Origin: Corallium rubrum
Taxonomy: Eukaryota > Cnidaria > Anthozoa > Scleralcyonacea > Coralliidae
Assembly: GCA_964035015.1 (NCBI GenBank)
Contig: OZ036006.1
Span: forward strand, 13,544,690-13,608,689
Direction: 5' to 3'
Length of the DNA: 64,000 bases
Part shown: one piece after another, positions 63,612 to 64,000 of the stretch
Layout of the letters: each line of letters begins with the position of its first letter
Numbering within the stretch: the stretch's first letter is position 1
Notes under the pieces: model-generated
What the model was told of the DNA's origin: nothing
What the model saw: only the letters and a program-made list of their open reading frames with translations
Database searches by the model: none
Translations under genes and position numbers: made by a program

Positions 63612-64000
63612 ATGACTGAGACAAAGCTCGGTGCTCGGCTGATCACCCTCGACGGAAACATCGGTGTGGGAAAGACAACGTTCGTGAGACCATTCGCTGA
63701 AAGAAATGGTTATTACCTTGCTGAGGAGCCAGTTTACGACAATCCATACCTCGAAAGGTTTTACGCCGACCCTGGGAGGTGGGCGTATGAGATGGAGACC
63801 TGGTTCCTCGGTGAGAGAATTGACGTCTACCTAGAGGCTTTGGAGTTAATCAACGAAGGGAGGAATGTGATTGTGGAGCGAACACATCACAGCTGTATGG
63901 TTTTCGCTAAGAACTGTTGGCGTAATGGGTGGATAACCGACAAACAGTTCTCTGAGTATTCCCAGGTCTTCCACTCACTAAACAATCTACTCCCAACCCC
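63612..64000 (+). CDS. Deoxynucleoside kinase, truncated by window end
   Basis: The ATG at 63612 opens MTETKLGARLITLDGNIGVG, with the P-loop GNIGVGKT and, further on, the ERTHHS catalytic motif. The 129 visible codons align with residues 1-130 of the Polinton-1 kinase with no indels and mostly conservative changes. The C-terminal half with the LID region lies beyond the window. Divergent from cassette gene 1, with about 45 bp between. Confidence 0.88.
   Translation, partial: MTETKLGARLITLDGNIGVGKTTFVRPFAERNGYYLAEEPVYDNPYLERFYADPGRWAYEMETWFLGERIDVYLEALELINEGRNVIVERTHHSCMVFAKNCWRNGWITDKQFSEYSQVFHSLNNLLPT

Larger units (their letters stand above)
56393..64000. mobile_element. Polinton-2: second Polinton, opposite orientation, truncated by window end
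   Basis: It starts AGTAGTATAGAATATGAGGC and follows the Polinton-1 terminus pattern (T-run, CAGAATTCGACGG, GAAAGGGC). The gene order from the terminus is a 248-aa membrane protein (absent from Polinton-1), polymerase, cassette genes 6 to 1 and dNK. That is the right arm of Polinton-1 reversed. All genes seen are open, so this copy is younger or better preserved. Confidence 0.9.

Overview
This is eukaryotic DNA: AT-rich, intron-bearing and full of nested transposons and microsatellites, with no prokaryotic operon signals. The mix (Polinton/Maverick elements, a Penelope-like element with a GIY-YIG nuclease, TTAA-flanked DNA transposons, Tc1-like and Harbinger-like elements, a CR1-group LINE) suggests a marine invertebrate. 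A cnidarian is plausible, but nothing here fixes the species. No intact conventional host gene was recognised.

Layout. 1-1421 is flank. 1428-19312 is a complete Polinton (Polinton-1): it begins 5'-AG, has inverted ends of about 282 and 312 bp, and is bounded by an exact 6-bp target duplication ACAAAA. Its left arm carries virion-type genes on the minus strand: packaging ATPase, major capsid protein, a hydrophobic protein, an acidic protein, a penton-type minor capsid protein, and an integrase with a chromodomain. A plus-strand group (7159-9600) and a deoxynucleoside kinase (dNK) follow. The right arm carries a plus-strand cassette of six small genes leading into a protein-primed family B DNA polymerase. 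A 2.37-kb Tc1/mariner-type element (10399-12765, TA duplication) sits in the first cassette gene. Many genes are broken by single stops or frameshifts; dNK, ATPase and penton are open.

19313-30450 holds remnants of a third, different Polinton lineage (ATPase, integrase scrap, C2H2 protein, two related Cys/His proteins). It is split by a Penelope-like element (22162-28070) with a 12-bp target duplication, an inverted 5' copy and hammerhead-like motifs. Inside one of that element's repeats lies a 2.4-kb TTAA-flanked transposon (22772-25206) with an intact four-exon gene encoding a Cys-rich region and a P2X7-ballast-like domain.

30450-40900 is a dispersed repeat family interrupted by palindromic and TIR-bounded elements. 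40915-48097 is a 7.2-kb TIR-bounded element with minisatellites and exon-like remnants. 48230-56392 contains a degraded helix-turn-helix gene, long non-coding stretches and a LINE copy whose 5' part is inverted.

56393-64000 is the start of a second Polinton (Polinton-2) in the opposite orientation, cut by the window end. Its polymerase (1188 aa), all six cassette genes and the visible dNK segment are open. Comparing the two copies shows which small ORFs are real: a conserved module of a membrane/coiled-coil protein, two small membrane proteins, a PD-(D/E)XK-type nuclease, a Pro/Thr-rich repeat protein and a zinc-ribbon protein overlapping the polymerase start. Divergently placed next to the dNK, this module is the best candidate for an undescribed system here.
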